DNA from: Aplysia californica
Taxonomy: Eukaryota; Mollusca; Gastropoda; Aplysiida; Aplysiidae
Reading direction: 5' to 3'
NCBI RefSeq assembly: GCF_000002075.1
Contig: NW_004797526.1
Coordinates: forward strand, 458,256 to 522,255
Length of the DNA stretch: 64,000 bases
Both the position numbers and the translations under genes were made by a program. Under the pieces are notes generated by a model. The model ran no database searches, was not told the origin of the DNA, and saw only the letters and a program-made list of their open reading frames with translations. Shown here in pieces: positions 1-13,700 of the stretch; the stretch's first letter is position 1; every line of letters begins with the position of its first letter.

Positions 1-207
1 ACTGGAATCATAGGCCCAACACAATATTTACCACTGGCCTACCGCAGCCAATCAGCTTCTGGCTGACGGGGCTGCAGCTAGCCGCAAGTGGAAAGGAGGA
101 AAACAATGTAGCTCTTTTGTTTTTGAGGTGCACATAACTTTTTTATTATCATTATCAGAGTCACGAGAGTGGTTTCCCGTTCGTTGTTCGGATTGTCTGC
201 AAACAAA

Positions 208-3200
208 ATGGCTTCGAGTTGTGAGAAACTCGACCAGCTAGTTAAAGACTATTTGTTGTTTAGGGGATTTTCTGCTACTTTGAAAACCCTCGACCAGGAA
301 TTAAAAACTGACAAAGATAAAGGTTTAAGGGTGAGGAGCACTGAATACTTTTATGTAGAAGAAAATGGGTGGTCACCGCATCATCAGTGTTCTGTTTAGC
401 CTCAGTTTGCAAGTTCAGTTTTCAGTGCAGCAGAGAGAGAGAGAGAGAGAGAGAGAAGAGTCATTGCTTATTGTTGTCATAGACCCACGATGCTTCGAAA
501 ATAAAGTGTTTAGGGTATCAATATTTCTGGAACATGTTCATAAATTAACATTTGACTCAAAGGATAACAACAAAAAAGAGCAACGTTGATATTATAAGAT
601 TTGTTTGTTCTTGCACTTGGGCTTGGGGACCATTTCAATACACCCCCCCCCTTGCCCACCATGATAAGGGATTCTCCTTATAATCTGGTCTTGAAAAAAA
701 AAGGCCTGTCCTTTCATTTTTTTCAGTCATAATTAGGCTTATATTTTCTCAAATTTTAAGTTTAGTTTTCTAAGTTGCTAGCCTCACTAGGGGTGAGAAC
801 AGCATGTTATCTCACTCTTCTCACCCCCCTCATGCCTTTGAAAGTCCCTATCAATCCAACAGGCGTGCAATATAGAGCAGATCTTGGCCTATGGCACAGA
901 CACACATAGAGCAGCACAGAAAATAAGTTGTGCAGGCCTAGATAAGTTTCAGGTTTATAGTTTTCAGTGGGCTGGGTGAAGGCCATTTCACACCATGAAC
1001 AGCAAACACGAGAAAAAAAACAACCCAACAAAAACCGCAAAATGAGCTACACCACTGGTATGCAAGAACGATATGTCAAGAGCAGAACATATTTTTTTTC
1101 TTCCTATACCTAGCTTACTGATACTCATAATTATACCGGTAGCCTAATTTTAAGAAGGCTTGTGGATAAAAAAACAAAACAAATTAAGGCTATAAATAGT
1201 GACGGTAATTTCAGTAGTTGGCCTATACAGTAGATGAGGAACCAAGCTCTCACGAGTCATTTCCCAACCACATGCGGTAAGCCACCTAGGGCCTAGGTGA
1301 TTTTTATCGGCCTGCAAGAGATCAGGGGTGAGTCCTCGCCTCATGCCCACACTGGGGTGGGGGTGAGAATATATTAGGTCATGATGATGAGCTATTTTCA
1401 TCAGGGGTGAGAATATAGGTGGCCTTTAACTCTTTCATTTACTGTTATAAGAACAGAATGTAAACAGTTCATGCAGTAGGCCCTTTGCAGTGCATTCATA
1501 ATTTGTTGTGTCATGACTTAAGGCCCTATTTTTGTTTCAGGTTGATCGCATGATGGAGCAAATTTGGACACTTTTGTCTGGTTATGACTTACCTGGCCTT
1601 CGTGAGTATTGGCGCTATCTGAATCAACGGCTGTTTTCACGACTGGAACAACGCTATGCATCCAGTGTGCGCAAATTGGAAAGCAGCCTGCTCAAGCTGT
1701 ATGTAGTCAATGCTCATCAGTGCAACCGTCAGGATAAAGTGCTTGCTTTTTTTGAACAGATGGGAGGGGAATTGCAGACACATGCAGATTTCAAGGACTG
1801 GTTTGGTAAATATTTTCTTTGTATTTGCAGTACTGTTTTCTCAATACCCATGTGGGTTGATAGAACAGTCCAATCAAATTTTTCCTCCCAATTGCATCGG
1901 TTTCAAATCACCCTGCACACACACAATGGGAAAACATCGCACCGTTCATCATCGATCATCACTGAGAATATCATGCACACACTGTTGGTATCAAATGCAT
2001 CATTGCACATTTCCTGTATTGTGCCTAAGACATTACAAGAACTTCCTTGAATATAGCCATGTCAGTGTGAGTGCTGGATGATGGAGTGGTATCGAAGTCA
2101 GTGTGACACTGCATTGGGCTTTATGATGTGTGAATTATGTTTGTGAATGTTTGTGTGTATGTGTGGTTTGGGGGGGGGGGGGTATCATGATGGTATGGGT
2201 TTTGGAAGTAATTGATTACACAAGAGGGGTACTTGGTGTGCTCGACCAAGTTGGTTTTAGGATTTCCATGAGGACAGAATAATTAATGTAAAGTACCTGT
2301 GCAACTACTTTTTAGTTGAGGCCTTTCATTTATTTTTAAAAATCTATACAGAGAATATACCTTTGTTTTGAAGATTTTGGGTCTGTGTGACATTTAAGGA
2401 GAAAAAATTCAGTTATTTTTTTAACAATGTTTCTACATTTCAGCCTTAATTTCTGAGCAATCAAGCAAAGATTTGGATAATTCTCTTTTATTTCAGAAAG
2501 TGTAGATAATTTTCCTTTTCTTCGGAAGCTTATGATTTATTTGAAATTGTAAGATAAATAATTTTCATTTCACTTTCTCTTTCAGCCTTTCCATTTGTAA
2601 GCAATCCAGCCGAGAATCCTATGTATTCTCTTTACTTCCAAAAGCAGTGGCAAGACACACTACAGCTTTCCCTACACAACTTTCTTTCGGTTGTTCTGCA
2701 AGCCATGCATATCCTTTTATGCTTTATGTCAACCAGTCTGTTGAATGGTATTGTCATGAAATTCGGGTTTACTATATATATCTTTTAAATTTCAAGGGTT
2801 TAGGGACCATAGGTGTCATCTTTTGACTTCCTTACTTTTATTGATTGTCAAATATTTTTCGTTTGAGGCAAAGACTTATATGACAAATGAAGGCCTTGTT
2901 ACTAGTACAGTGTGATATTTACCAAGTGCTCTTGTATGATAAACAACAATTTTGGAACACATTTGATACGTTCTTTTTAATGAACTCATCATCATCAAAT
3001 ATTGACCGGAATATTCCTCACTAATGGAAATGTGCAGTTTTTAATTTTGGTGAAAGGAGATGTGGGAGATTATCTTTATTCAAGGAATATTGTAAATGGA
3101 GGTTGTTGTAGTGTTTATGAGAGATAAGATATTGATTATTTTTTCTCGTTGATATTTAATTCTTTATCCCTTTCTGGGAATAGACAAGAATGGTATATAT

Positions 3201-3511
3201 ACGCCAGTGGTTGGACAGAACATCATTGTTCATCTTCATCACACCCAGGTGTCTGACTGTTTCATGAGTTGACACAAAATGGAACTGTAGTTCCAGAGCA
3301 CAGTTCCATTCTGTAGTTTTCTTTCATACACTTTTAGAGTGATTTTAATGTATTGCCTTGACTTTTTATACCTGTACCTACATTACTCAATGTAGAGTTT
3401 GATGCAAGAAGAATGAAAACTCTGCAGGAAGAAAACTCTCTACTGAAGCAGCAGGTAAATATTTTTCCAAGTATTGTTTGCGAATCGCTTAAGAAAAAAC
3501 AAACTTTTGAT

Positions 3512-3592
<81 letters not shown>

Positions 3593-6500
3593 CCACTTTC
3601 ATGTTTTAATTTGCTTGCATGTGTTTTGTAAATTCACATTAGTATTTTGTATAAAATGTGATAAAATTGTATCAGTAACATTAATCAGAGAAGACCTTTT
3701 TAATTATTTCTCGGCCTCTTTTATTCATTTGTTATAAAAGTGTGTGTTTATAGTCATATGCTCCCTTCATGAGTATTTCATAGTGTAGATGTTTTGTCCT
3801 CTCTTGTTCTTCTCTGGCGGATATGTTGTGTAGTGTTTACACTGCAATGCCTCACAATGTGCTTTCCACAGCTTTTGAACTCGGCTGCCAACACAGATGC
3901 ATTAGTGAGAGAAACTCGTGCTGGCACGAGGAGGAACATACATGCTGAGCTCCACCCGCCTTCCTCCCCACCAGACATGGTCTATGATTTTTCAGGATTG
4001 GCCAGGTAGTTACACTATTGTATGAGAGAGGTCTAACTCGTCCGTGTTGTCTGCTAGTATTGCACCTACTGTTGAAGGTAACGAATTGCCTGAAAGTATG
4101 GCAACCAACAATTCCTTTAATCGGGTGAAGTTTTCGCTCACAAATCTAAGTTCATGTTTGTTTTATTTTCCTGTGAATACACACTGTTCTGGTGTCTTTC
4201 TTTTCAGTGAATTTTGTCATTAAGTCAAAGTGTGAGACTACTATGAAACAGTTTCTGTGTTGTTGGTGACATGGTCAGTGTTATCATTTCTATCACCTAA
4301 GTTCTAGATATCTGTTTCTATCATTATCTATATTCCGTTGTTTTTTCCTCAAACAAAGCGATGCAGACACAGGAAGTCAAGAAAAGCAAAAGCCTGTGAG
4401 AAGATTTCCTCTCAGCTTAACCTCTCCCCTCGGTGGAAGAAGGAAATCTGAGAATGCACAGACAAAGTCTAAATCTGCTGCCAGCTCAGGTGTCTCTTTG
4501 TCAGCCTCTGCCTCTGGTGGAGCATCCACCTCAGGTGGTCAAAGTAAGGTAAATGACTGTCATTCCTGGATGTTTGTTGAGGTGAAAAGAATTATTGGCC
4601 TAATTAATAGCACAAGATAAGATGGCAGACTGAAGTACTGGTTGGGCAGAAAAGAAATGGGGTGGAAATGGTCCTTCAGCTAGGACCTGTAGAGAACCAG
4701 AGCTAAAAATTCTTTGTCACAACGACACCTTCAGGTCAAACACACACCGTTTGCACCCCTTTAAATGTCACCAGGGCGCAGAATTCAGTAGATGAGCCCC
4801 CATGAGACGTCTGTCCGTAGACGATGCCTGCAGCTATGACTTTCCTACATCTAAACGGTCCACATTCTCAAGGCGTATCTTCATTTACGGCTGTACCATT
4901 CCCCCCGTTCGCGAAGCTATCAGAGGGTAGCAATGTGTTTATGATTCCTCGACCGTTTGAAAAGGATGAACAATTCCTCTATGGCATTTTTTTCTTTGGC
5001 AAAGCCTATATTCACCTGTCCGGTTATATCAACTCCACAAATGCTGTCTACTTGGGCAACCTCACCCCCACCCCTATTGTCTCTAAAGACAGCTCCATAC
5101 TGCAAGTTGTATAGTGTGTGTGGCTTTAAGTACTCATTGTTGAGTGGATCCTTGTATTTGGCCACCACTGAACGTTACAAACGACGCATTCAAATGGGTC
5201 GAGTCCAAAGGAGGACATATAGACCATTGGTTCTCCGAATTCCAGAATTTAAGAAAATAATATTTTTTAACTCTGTAAGAGAAAATAAATATTGTTTAAA
5301 GGTTACAGGGATGCAAAGATTAGATTTTTTTAATAAAAGGAGAGGAAAGAAACGAACTTCCGTTTTTGAAAATAAGTTGTTTCTTTGTGAATTTTATGTC
5401 AAAAACAAATTCCTTTTGAATGAATTATATCTGTTCCAAATTACAGCTTTCTAGTACAAATTTTGTGCGAGATATTTAGAAAAAAAGTTGTAGTTTTGTT
5501 GGATCACCCTGTGTTTGTTTTTAGCCTAAATTGAAAGTAAAAGATTTTTTATAAATCAGTGGGATTCCGAAATGAATAGGAAGCATCGACTTAATAGAAG
5601 TCTAGCTACTTCAATTTTGTTTTGTTTTTTACATGAAAGGAAAGTGTTTTTGTGGATATAATGGAAAATTGCTCGAAATTTCCCAAATATATGACTCTAT
5701 TTGAATAAATATAGCAAATCTTTTCCATTCTTCATCATCAAAGGTTGGGATACTTTTTTATCTAACGAAACATTTCCTGCTTCATTCAAGTTCAAGCTGG
5801 AAGCTCATACAATTTAGATCTAGTCTTGTCACTTTCTTAATGAACAATATGGTAGATTCATTAGTTTGCCGTTTTACTAATTTAGCATTTGTATAAAAAG
5901 TACTGTTTTCTGTAGATTTCTGAATACAGCAGAGGGTATGGTGTCATCAGGCTCTTGGCCTAGCTTCCTAAGAAGTGAATTTGTTTCTCTCACACAGGAC
6001 TGGTATTTTATCAAGTATGTCCATGTTTCTGCTGGGATTTGAGATCCTTTGAGGCTCAAGTGAGTCACGACAGGCAGGGCTGAAGCAGCTTTCCTCCTTG
6101 ATGATCTAAGTAGTCCCTACCTCATAATTACAAAGTTCTGTCTCTTTTAGCTGTTTTGAGTTACAAAGACCATGAAGTCAGAAAGCAAATGCTCTATCTG
6201 CTCTATAAAAATCGTAATAATATTCGGAGTCATAATCAAGATATTCAAAGAATTGTAATTCGAAAAAGCTTGGCATATTGTGAAACTCATAAATTTTGAA
6301 GTGGTACAAGACTTTCTCAAGACTAGATATTGAGCAGATAGAACTTTGTAATTCTGAGGGGGCATGTTGTCAATCACTTCGAAACAAAGCTGAGGATTTT
6401 CAATTGATATGTGAAATCAGTCCTGTTGTATGGATGTGAGATATAGAACGCATCACAGACTTTACATAAAGAGGATCCAGGTTTTCTTGAACAGGTGTCT

Positions 6501-7709
6501 AAGAAAGTTACTGAGGATCAGATAGACAGACAGGGTCACCAACAAGGAAAAGTTAAAAGGAAAACAAGATAGATCCCAGTCAAAGATGAGTTAGGAAAAA
6601 GGCGGTGGTTTTGGATTGGACATTCTCTCGGGAAATCAGGCAGCTGCATAACAAAGAAAAGTGTTGGATTGGAATCCACAGGGTAAAAGATCAAGGGGAA
6701 GACCACATGGAACCTGGAGAAGAATCACAGAAATTGATGTACAAAAAAGTGGAAAGATGATTCCATTCTTTTCTTTTTTTCCCACAGACAGCCAAAGTTA
6801 CTGAGATGTCTATCTTCCCACCACCGGCTGCAGCTAGACTTCAAAGTGAGAGTAAAAAGTCACAAGCTGTGTCAATGGCAGCTTCTACAGCAGCCACATC
6901 AGCTTCTTCTGCTCGTCAGCTCAACACTGCCAGATTTGGTACATCATCGCCGGCCCCTCGGCGGAGCTCCCCAGTCCAGCCTGTGAAGCAACAGGCACAC
7001 TCCACTCACGAGTCAATCAGCACTACAACTGTGACCCAATCTTTTACTAGTGTGAGTGAGCAATACTGGTTATCGTAGCACTTTTGTCATCATCATCAAT
7101 GCCTTTCACCCCTGGCAGAGTATAGGCCATATACAAGCTTCTTCCATTTATCTCTATCCTGGGCCATCCTTCCTAGCTCGTTAACACTTTTGTAGCCAGC
7201 TAGAAATATGGAATCTGGTTAAATGTTTTGGGGTTTTTTGTTTGGGTTTTTTTGGTGTGGATTTAGGGGGGGGGGTAATTTTGTGTGTGTGAGACTTCTT
7301 AAGCCATCTCTTTAATTTGTGAAGTAAAAGTGTCATTTTAGTTTATTTTGCTTTTGAAATTGTGTTTCGCTAAGGTAAGGCCCTAAAACAAGAAGTCAGT
7401 CTCCTAACTACTGGTTTTTCTTGTGGTGTTTTTAATACTTTGTCCGATGAGCTTGTTCTGTTGGAGGAGATTCTATAGTCTGAGCACTTCCCTATCTCAG
7501 GGTTGCATGATTGCATTGTTGTTGTCAGTCGTTGGCAGCTTATTCCTCAAATACATTATTGCAGAATGCATGAAACTTGGTTGGTCCTTTATCTTTATTT
7601 TTACCACTTTTCTCTTTCATCTCTGGATGATATAAACCTTTCAATCCATGATCAAACAACCAAGACTTTTTTATTTGAAGCTCAGCCTGACAAGACAATG
7701 CCGAACTCC

Positions 7710-7752
<43 letters not shown>

Positions 7753-10700
7753 AATAATGCAGCATGGTTGCTTTCTTTGGACAAACACAAAATTAATCCA
7801 ATTACAACATATGTATGATGTCCCCTTGTCTACCCAAACCTTTGAATAATTATTTTTAAAAACCCTTGAGCTAGAGAAAACTGGTGTTGAAGTCTTGGAG
7901 GCTATGACACTGTAAAAGTACTCCACACTTTTCAGTCTTAAATAAGTAGCTAAATGTATAGTAAAATACCCACTGTGTGTCTTTCTCTCTAGAAGTGCTA
8001 TTGAGAGATTGTGAGGTGTATGCATCTTTCAACACAATAAAGCTATTTTAGAGCTGCGACTTTCAATGACAAATGCTTTATGAGAACAATCTTATCCAAT
8101 CTGTCACTTATTTTATTTCTGTACATCAACACTCTTGATAAGCATTGTCGCGTCACTGTTACACACACATATATATATGTACTGCATTTGAGCTTCAACT
8201 CTCCCAAGTGATGCATTTCTATATAAATGCAAAGTCCACTATTGACCAGGCAGCAAAAGTAGTCTCTTGCTTTGCTTCTGATGAGGATTATATAGAAACT
8301 TCTCATCAGAGAGGTTGTAAACTACAGTCGAACCTGTGTAAGACGGCCACCCATTGTCAAGGAGAAAAGTGGCCGTATAAGACAGGTGGGCGTCTTAGGC
8401 AGGATTGATCAAGATGAAGAAAACAAACCATTCTTTTCTGAGGTCCTACCCGAAGGTAGCGCATGGTTGTTGTTGTTGTTTTCGCTGGGGTTTATTTTTC
8501 TCTTTTTGTCTTTTGTTGCTGCTTTTGTACAAGGGTGACAATAAAACGAAATATGTAAGACAAGGAGGACCGGGTGCTATGGTAAAACAAACACACGTGT
8601 CGCTACCATTCGTAGAACGAGCGACGCTTCTGTCACAAGTTCATGGTGACGTCCTTTGTTACTTTGTTACAGACTGGGTAAACAGTGACTACTCATCTCA
8701 CTTACAATTTGTGTGTATGAATTCTGGGCGGGGCTTATGGGTTATGAGGGATCACTCGCTAACCTCACCAGCAGCTGAAAATTAATTTTGTTACCTATTG
8801 GTCAACAGTGGGAGGGGCCTGCGCAACATGATCGGTTGGAGGGACTACCTGACAATAACGACAGGTGATTGAATTATGACGGCTCGCCCACAACGCCAGG
8901 GGCCAATGCACAATTTATAACAAAACGTAATGGAGTCACTAAGGTGACCGTCTAAGACAGGTGTTATTGCTTAGTGTGATAGGGGTTGTGGGTTAAAATA
9001 TGGTGGCCGCGGCCGCGTTGGACAGGTGCCCGTTTTACACAGTTAAATTATATAGAAAAAACGCAAGGGGGGAAATGGAAAGTGGCCGTTTGTACAGGTG
9101 GCCGTCTTATATAGGTGGCCGTCAGGGCAGGTTTGACTGTACTGGTTTAGTCTTGATTGGTTTGACATGGTCAATATCCAGTTTTCATTACATTCCTCTG
9201 TTTATTAAGTTCTTTTCCTTGATAACTATTGCAGCGTTCCTTGTCAGTTCCCAATCACAGTGCAGCAAGTTTCAGCAAACTTTCCAGTCAAGCTGCACCA
9301 GAAATGGCCAACAAGCTACTTCATCAGTGGTCAGAAGAGGGTAAAAGTTTGCCGCCTGGTAGCTTTTCAGTAGAAACAGATCTCTTGGTGGCTGCTGGTA
9401 AGTAGACTGTGGAGAAAGAGTGCCCCTCACAAAGAATAACAAATAGGCAAAAGGATTAAAGAGGCGGCTGGGATGGTGACATGAAAGCCAGATTGCTAGC
9501 GAAATATACAAGCTGTGTGAAAATCTTGTATATATATACTCCTGTGAAGAACATAACCAGTAATGGAAAATTGATAGAACTAGAAATCCTCACTAAATAT
9601 CTCATAAAAGATGCCACGTTTCATTCATCTTATATTTCAATTCATTGCAGACTTTAAAAGTTTTCCCTTAAAATACGTCAAGAAATGTCGCATTTTTCAG
9701 TAATATTGTCCCGCATGAAGGTCCCCAAAAATGTTGCAGCAAATAAAAAAAAAACAACATTACTTTTTTATTTATCAATGGATTATTAAAGTTTAAAAAC
9801 TACAGCTCTTAAAGTTTACTGCTCTTTCATTTAAGCTTGTTTAAAGCAATTTGAATAAAGATTTAATTTTTCATTGTCATTGCTACCTTTTTCTTGTTTT
9901 CCTTCTTTGTAATATTGCTCATTTGAAATTTTAAAAATATATAATGATTCTTTTTTTTTCTTCTGTTTTTGGCATTCTCTTGCTACTCTGTAGTAACCAA
10001 TGAAGGTTTTGTATACCTGTATTTGAACTAAACTTAACTTGCTTTGCATTGTATGATAAAGTATGCTTTGAAAGTATGAATTGGTCATTGGTTACCAAGT
10101 TTTGACTAATGATCTTCTTTGCCCCTGCATTCTTATATATGTATTTTTTTATTTTAACTTCCCAGATTGTGATAGTCCATTCCTGCTCTTAGAGGTAAGG
10201 ATTGTATTCTCATGTAATCGTGAGTGATTGTAAGTGTTTTATGTTAGGTTTAATATCAGGTCTGCTGGGGTAATAATATAGATTGTCAAGCACGTAACAG
10301 CTTGTTGTTGAGCGGGAATTTACGCTATACAAATGCTATGTATTATTATTATTATTATCATCATCATCATTATTATTATTATTATTATGACTTTTATTAT
10401 AATGTCCCCTTAGACACAAGCCAGGTCATTTTGGAGGCAGGCTGCTATGAGCCTGCTTGTCTGAGCCAAACAGGCTGAGTGGGATACAACATCCCAGCAA
10501 GCAGATGAAGATACTTGACACCCGACCAAACAAACTTCCCTGCTTGGGAATCAAACCTAGGTCTTCTGCATAAAATGGTGAAAAGCCTAACCACTACACC
10601 ACAGATACCTGATTAATTTGTTATCATCAAGAAGAAAGCGAACAAGGCAAAAGCTGAAGTAATGACACGTCTTTTATTATTACTTGTTCACTCTCGTCTG

Positions 10701-13700
10701 GCCGTGTTAAAAGAATTTGTGGGTGGTTGGCGGGTGCTCTGGTGTGGTTTGCTTATTCTTTCCTATCAAACATCTATCGTCCTTATCTCCCCTTCTTTTT
10801 TATGTTTGTTACTCTCTTGTAACACCTCTAATCTCCTGGTGCTCATATGACCTTATGCAGTTGCGAGTGCCGTAAAACCTCTACTAAAACTGACTAAAAG
10901 AATTCTAGCTCTTTTATTAATGTACCTATGCCCGCAGCACTGACATATATTTTACTTTAGAAAAACGAGTAGCTGTAACCATCACCTATGTATTGCAGGA
11001 TGAGTATCGAGAACATGGGTCAACGGCTTCATTTTGTCGCTTCAGCGTCACAGGACAGTATATTGCCAGTCTGGACGTAGATGGCATTGTCAAGTGAGTC
11101 CCGTTTGTACGCAGCAAAGTTCCTTCAGACCCACAACTTGAGATGTCATGAAAAGCTATCTAGAACACTATCAGAGACCTGCCAATCCCTCCATGGCTAA
11201 AAACAGTTTTTCCCTCCGAATCCTCTCTAAAAATCTAAGTTTGGGGAAAAATCTGAGTCCCCAGGAGTCGAGTAGACTCAGATTTCATTACGAATCTACT
11301 GTGAAAATAAACAGGAATTGTAAATACACACAAATAAACGCAAATTAGAATATAATGTATTTGCGTGTCATTTACCTTAAGTGGCACAAATATTGGAGAT
11401 CTTGCAGGGGAATAGAGACAAGAATAGACAATAATAATGTCTATTTTCACATTATTTTCGATAAGTTTCGTACAAGAGATGGAAATAGAATTCAAGAAAA
11501 TAATTTAAAATATGGAAATCAGATTGGAGTTCATTGTAGAGGCCGAAAAAAAAAAAAAAAAAATTGGAGGGCTCCGATTTTATGGGAGTACAAGGCAGGT
11601 CTGATATTAATGTAGGACAGTTTGAGCATTGTTGAATTCCTAGCTATTGTATTTTCTTTCGAATTTAAAACAATTTTGAAATTCTTCTGACAGGAAAATG
11701 AACTCACCAATAAATTTGATAAATTGGCCAAGTATGTTGAGCATTAATCTTTTATATTCATTAAATGAAGGTCTGGATACAGGCACCGAGTCAAATCTGA
11801 ATATATTGATCTATTTCATGCTGACTCAGTCAGGTATCCTTTTGTGCTCTGTCTGGATGTACTGATGAGTTCATGACTCCTCTCCTGTGTCTATGGAATC
11901 ATTTGACATTGAAGTGATTAAAGACAGGTTTTTCCTTTTTATAATGCTTTTTTTACTGGAAGAATTTGCAAAAGAGACAGGTTCACCAAGAATAATTTAC
12001 TAATAACGGAATTCATCGGTCAAATGGACCCGATCTGAACTGGATCAGATCAATTAGTGGCATGGCAAGTGCACACATTAACCAACTTACCTCTGCTTTG
12101 CTGCTTCAAATTTGACCCTGAAGTCTATAGGGCCTTTTCATTTTGTGCACAAACTAAATATCTAACTGTGCAATGTGTTGTACCCTTTTGATTGACTGTT
12201 TTCATAAAATGTATCAAACTTATCAAGTCGTGGCTGAGAAAATCAAACTTGTTTAATTTTTGAGGATTTGAGCAAATTGTGCCAGAATGGTAGGTTTTTT
12301 TGCCTTTCTATGAAGGTAAACTTGTCTGCCCTCAAATGTATCAAAAGAAGATTCGACAAAACTTTTCAAGAACTGGAAAAGATAGGTGACAGGGAAAGAT
12401 CAGGATAATACAGGAGGTTTTTTTTAGAACATCCAAGCACAGAAATAAATGGAGGACTGACCACCGCTGTCTGTGGCAGACCTGGCAGTTGAAGAAAAAG
12501 AACTTTGCAAATAAAGTAATACATTATAACACGGATAGCTTGAATTCTTGGGGACCGGCCTCGGTAGTTCGAGGAATCCGTAGTTCGAAGGGTATCTTAC
12601 AAAGGTAAAGAGAAGAAAAAAATTGGAACCGCGGGCACAGTTCGACGGATGCGTGATTTTGAGTCTTTTGTGTTCGACCTATCCATGTTGTACTGTATTT
12701 ACGCTGTGTCTACAACTTGTCTGTGTTTTGCCCAGGGTGTGGATGTGGAGCCCGCAGCCAGCCACTCAGGCCACCATCATGTCCAAGTCGGCGTTTCTCT
12801 CCCTGTCCTGGGTCAGCAAATCTGACAGATGGGTAAGTTCACAGTTACCAATTTTTGTTTGTTCAGGATTTTTCGTCTAGCATGACTATCTTTTTTAGAA
12901 TTTGTGTCGCAACGCGACGGATTCAGGCGCTCGTCAATTTTTGGGCATTTGGAGTTATTGGTAAAATTTGAAAGCTGATTTATTTGCCCTGCTTCCAGAG
13001 AAATAGATATTCATCCATCTTCGTAAAAGCCACCCAAAAAATCTTCTTTTTATGCATGCACATGAGCATAGCAACTTTTTAAAAAGCTGATTTTCTCAAA
13101 AGAGCTGAAATGGATGTAGCAGGTTTTGCATCTCAGCCCCTCATTTGTTCTTTGTTTAGTGTTACAGTATTATGTTCTTTCATTTTTTAAGTTAAACCGT
13201 CAGTATTAAGTGTACTTTTACTATTGTCATCCCCACTCACCCGAGACGTTCACATACATTTCCGCTTTTCTAAATTTTTGTCCTTAAGCTTCTCCTGGGT
13301 AACAAGACTGGCAGCATTCGTTTGTTTGACGTGAAAGAGAGCAAAACATTCCGAGAAGTCATGGTCCAACCAGATGCCCCTGCAAAGTGAGTCAATTGTC
13401 ATATCGTATCTTTGAATTGTCATATATTTGAAGTTATTTAAAATGTTCTTGATGTTCACTGTTAATCACTCAGACAAATCTATCAGAGCCCAGCCGGCTC
13501 TGTGCTAGATGAGGGCTGTGAGAATTGTATTATGTTGTAACTGGTAGAATGTGAAAAAAGAGGAGACAGTAAGAGTAGACCTTTCGCTGTGTTTTTTTTT
13601 GGGGGNNNNNNNNNNNNNNNNNNNNNNNNNNNNNNNNNNNNNNNNNNNNNNNNNNNNNNNNNNNNNNNNNNNNNNNNNNNNNNNNNNNNNNNNNNNNNNN

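Noticed and set aside
2748-2749. GT donor after QAMHILLCFMSTSLLN as an alternative end of WDR91 exon 3
   Set aside because: It keeps phase only by adding residues absent from the family and has a poor donor context; the AT-AC solution restores the conserved peptide.
4824-5168. Overlapping coding-like frames in WDR91 intron 6
   Set aside because: No family recognised, no splice fit with WDR91, and frames open on both strands; too weak for a gene call.
8275-8302. CTGATGAG...GAAAC resembling a hammerhead ribozyme core
   Set aside because: The segment between the two core boxes does not form stem II and there are no flanking stems I and III.
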